A DNA stretch of 64,000 nt from a virus. Positions 63,061 to 64,000 of the stretch are shown one piece after another. Location: IMG/VR virus record IMGVR_UViG_3300046787_000408, positions 62,001 to 126,000 of that record; one strand, given 5' to 3'. The notes beneath the pieces are model-generated. The model was not told the origin of the DNA. It saw only the letters and a program-made list of their open reading frames with translations, and did not search any database. Position numbers and translations under genes: made by a program. The first letter of the stretch is position 1; each line of letters begins with the position of its first letter.

Positions 63061-64000
63061 AATCAATCATCTGCATCTTGAACTAAGCTCACTATGCAAT
63101 GCACGATGTCCTTTTTGTCCCAGGACTGTGCAGGGATACCCTGTAAACCAGGGATTCGTTGAGACCAATCTAAGTCTTGCTGACTTTAAAAAAACATTTG
63201 TACCTCCTCGCCTTGGACGAGTGCATCAAACCGTGATCAACGGCAACTTTGGGGACTTTGTAATGAATCCCGAAAGTATAGATATTATCAAGTATCTACG
63301 CCGCAGCCGACACAACATGGATATTCGTATTCATACCAACGGCAGTGCAAGGGATCGTGAATTCTGGCACACTCTAGGTAACATTGGAGTCACAGTACTG
63401 TTTGGTATTGACGGTCTAGAGGACACACATGCCTTGTATCGTCAAGATACCAACTTTGATAATATCATACGAAATGCTGAAACTTTTATAAGTGCAGGCG
63501 GCAATGCTATTTGGAGTATCAATCAGTTTGATCACAACCAAGCACAACTTCCTGAAATTCATGCCCTGGCTGAAAAAATAGGATTCTCAGAAGTGCAGGT
63601 TCGCCCCACTGCACGTGACAACGGACCAGTGTACAATCGTCGTGGACAAAAAGTTGCTGGTATCAAGACTGATTGGAACTGGCCTGATCAGCTGGATAAA
63701 TCTTTTATTGAAATAAAAGTTGCTCAACAAGTTGCTGCACACAAAAAAACAGTCAATATTGCATGCTGGGCAATTCAAGAACGCAGTGTGTACATGGCTG
63801 CTGACGGGCATGTGTATCCTTGTTGTTGGACTGGCCACAATCCTGCTGAGTACAGATCTCCCAACACAGTTTCTGTCTGGAACAACGAGTTGGTTAAATA
63901 TGTTAGACATAACCATGCGCCCACAGTTGGTATAGAAGCAGCATTAGATTGGTTTGACGATCTGGCTGCATCGTGGAATACGCATGACCAACCAAGAGTA
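63050..64000 (+). CDS. Radical SAM/SPASM protein (fourth), cut by window end
   Basis: 317 codons are visible, without a stop. CxxxCxxC is C16, C20, C23 (CNARCPFC) near the N-terminus, and a C-terminal SPASM-like NIACWAIQE..VYMAADGHVYPCCW lies near residue 240-265. So the domain order is the usual one, unlike the three others. It overlaps the acetyltransferase gene and follows IscU, the scaffold that could supply its clusters. Confidence 0.85.
   Translation, partial: MQYEINHLHLELSSLCNARCPFCPRTVQGYPVNQGFVETNLSLADFKKTFVPPRLGRVHQTVINGNFGDFVMNPESIDIIKYLRRSRHNMDIRIHTNGSARDREFWHTLGNIGVTVLFGIDGLEDTHALYRQDTNFDNIIRNAETFISAGGNAIWSINQFDHNQAQLPEIHALAEKIGFSEVQVRPTARDNGPVYNRRGQKVAGIKTDWNWPDQLDKSFIEIKVAQQVAAHKKTVNIACWAIQERSVYMAADGHVYPCCWTGHNPAEYRSPNTVSVWNNELVKYVRHNHAPTVGIEAALDWFDDLAASWNTHDQPRV

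Noticed and set aside
1-64000. tRNA genes
   Set aside because: I saw no convincing cloverleaf; gene spacing is too tight in most places. A tRNA search program would be decisive and I could not run one.
1-64000. Photosynthesis or other cyanophage marker genes, used to assign a cyanobacterial host
   Set aside because: None (psbA, psbD, hli, talC and similar) are present in the window, so a cyanobacterial host is not supported.

Overview
The window is part of the genome of a large tailed bacteriophage of the T4 type (contractile-tailed myovirus). The identification rests on a nearly complete set of recognisable T4-family core proteins: gp15, gp14 and gp13 (neck/tail completion), gp18 and gp19 (sheath and tube), gp4 (head completion), gp16 and gp17 (terminase), gp32, UvsX, UvsY, UvsW, a gp62-like clamp loader subunit, gp61 primase and gp41 helicase. 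The layout and the many conserved small proteins are closer, from memory, to aquatic T4-like phages (cyanophage and pelagiphage relatives) than to enteric T4. No photosynthesis genes are present. A very bacterial-looking IscU and sigma70-type early promoters point to a proteobacterial host, but this is inference. Both ends of the window cut through genes, so this is an internal piece.

Layout. 1-6.6 kb: gp15 (cut), a GIY-YIG homing endonuclease and gp14 on the minus strand, then gp13 and a nucleotide-metabolism trio (DexA-like exonuclease, 5'-nucleotidase, dNMP kinase-like) on the plus strand. 6.5-19.2 kb: a small zinc/HNH-like gene on the minus strand, then sheath, tube, a second tube-like protein, gp4, gp16 and a series of virion-associated proteins of unknown role, several with short N-termini that look like T4 capsid-targeting sequences. 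19.2-27.5 kb: a secreted thermonuclease, a radical SAM protein, an SGNH hydrolase, the large terminase, a 660-residue protein, and a convergent pair of small proteins followed by a glycosyltransferase-like gene. 27.6-31.4 kb: gp32, an AT-rich orphan, UvsX and UvsY (recombination). 31.4-38.6 kb: a surface-sugar island with a cytidylyltransferase-cupin fusion, seven glycosyltransferase-like genes and two methyltransferases. 38.6-42.3 kb: many very small early genes, several behind their own near-identical sigma70 promoter, around one AAA ATPase. 42.4-52.2 kb: UvsW, gp62-like, a miniature DnaE-like protein, primase and helicase. 52.2-55.9 kb: two radical SAM proteins, a 2OG-Fe(II) oxygenase-like gene and a tail/structural protein. 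56-61.8 kb: structural and unknown genes, including a double nucleotidyltransferase-fold fusion. 61.8-64 kb: an exported small protein, IscU, a GNAT acetyltransferase and a fourth radical SAM protein (cut).

Regulation is readable. Seven early promoters have the form TTGACC-N17-TATAAT with exactly 17 bp spacing. About two dozen genes are preceded by a T4-like late promoter core, (C/T/A)TAAATA. These fall into two classes: one with a normal ribosome binding site and a gap of 15 nt or more, and one in which the start codon lies only 4-8 nt after the motif, which predicts leaderless late mRNAs.

The most unusual content is the combination of four radical SAM enzymes (three with a cysteine-rich SPASM/twitch-like part placed before the core) with a phage-borne IscU iron-sulphur scaffold, the two-domain nucleotidyltransferase/ligase-like protein at 56905-58824, the shrunken DnaE-like protein, and the sugar island.
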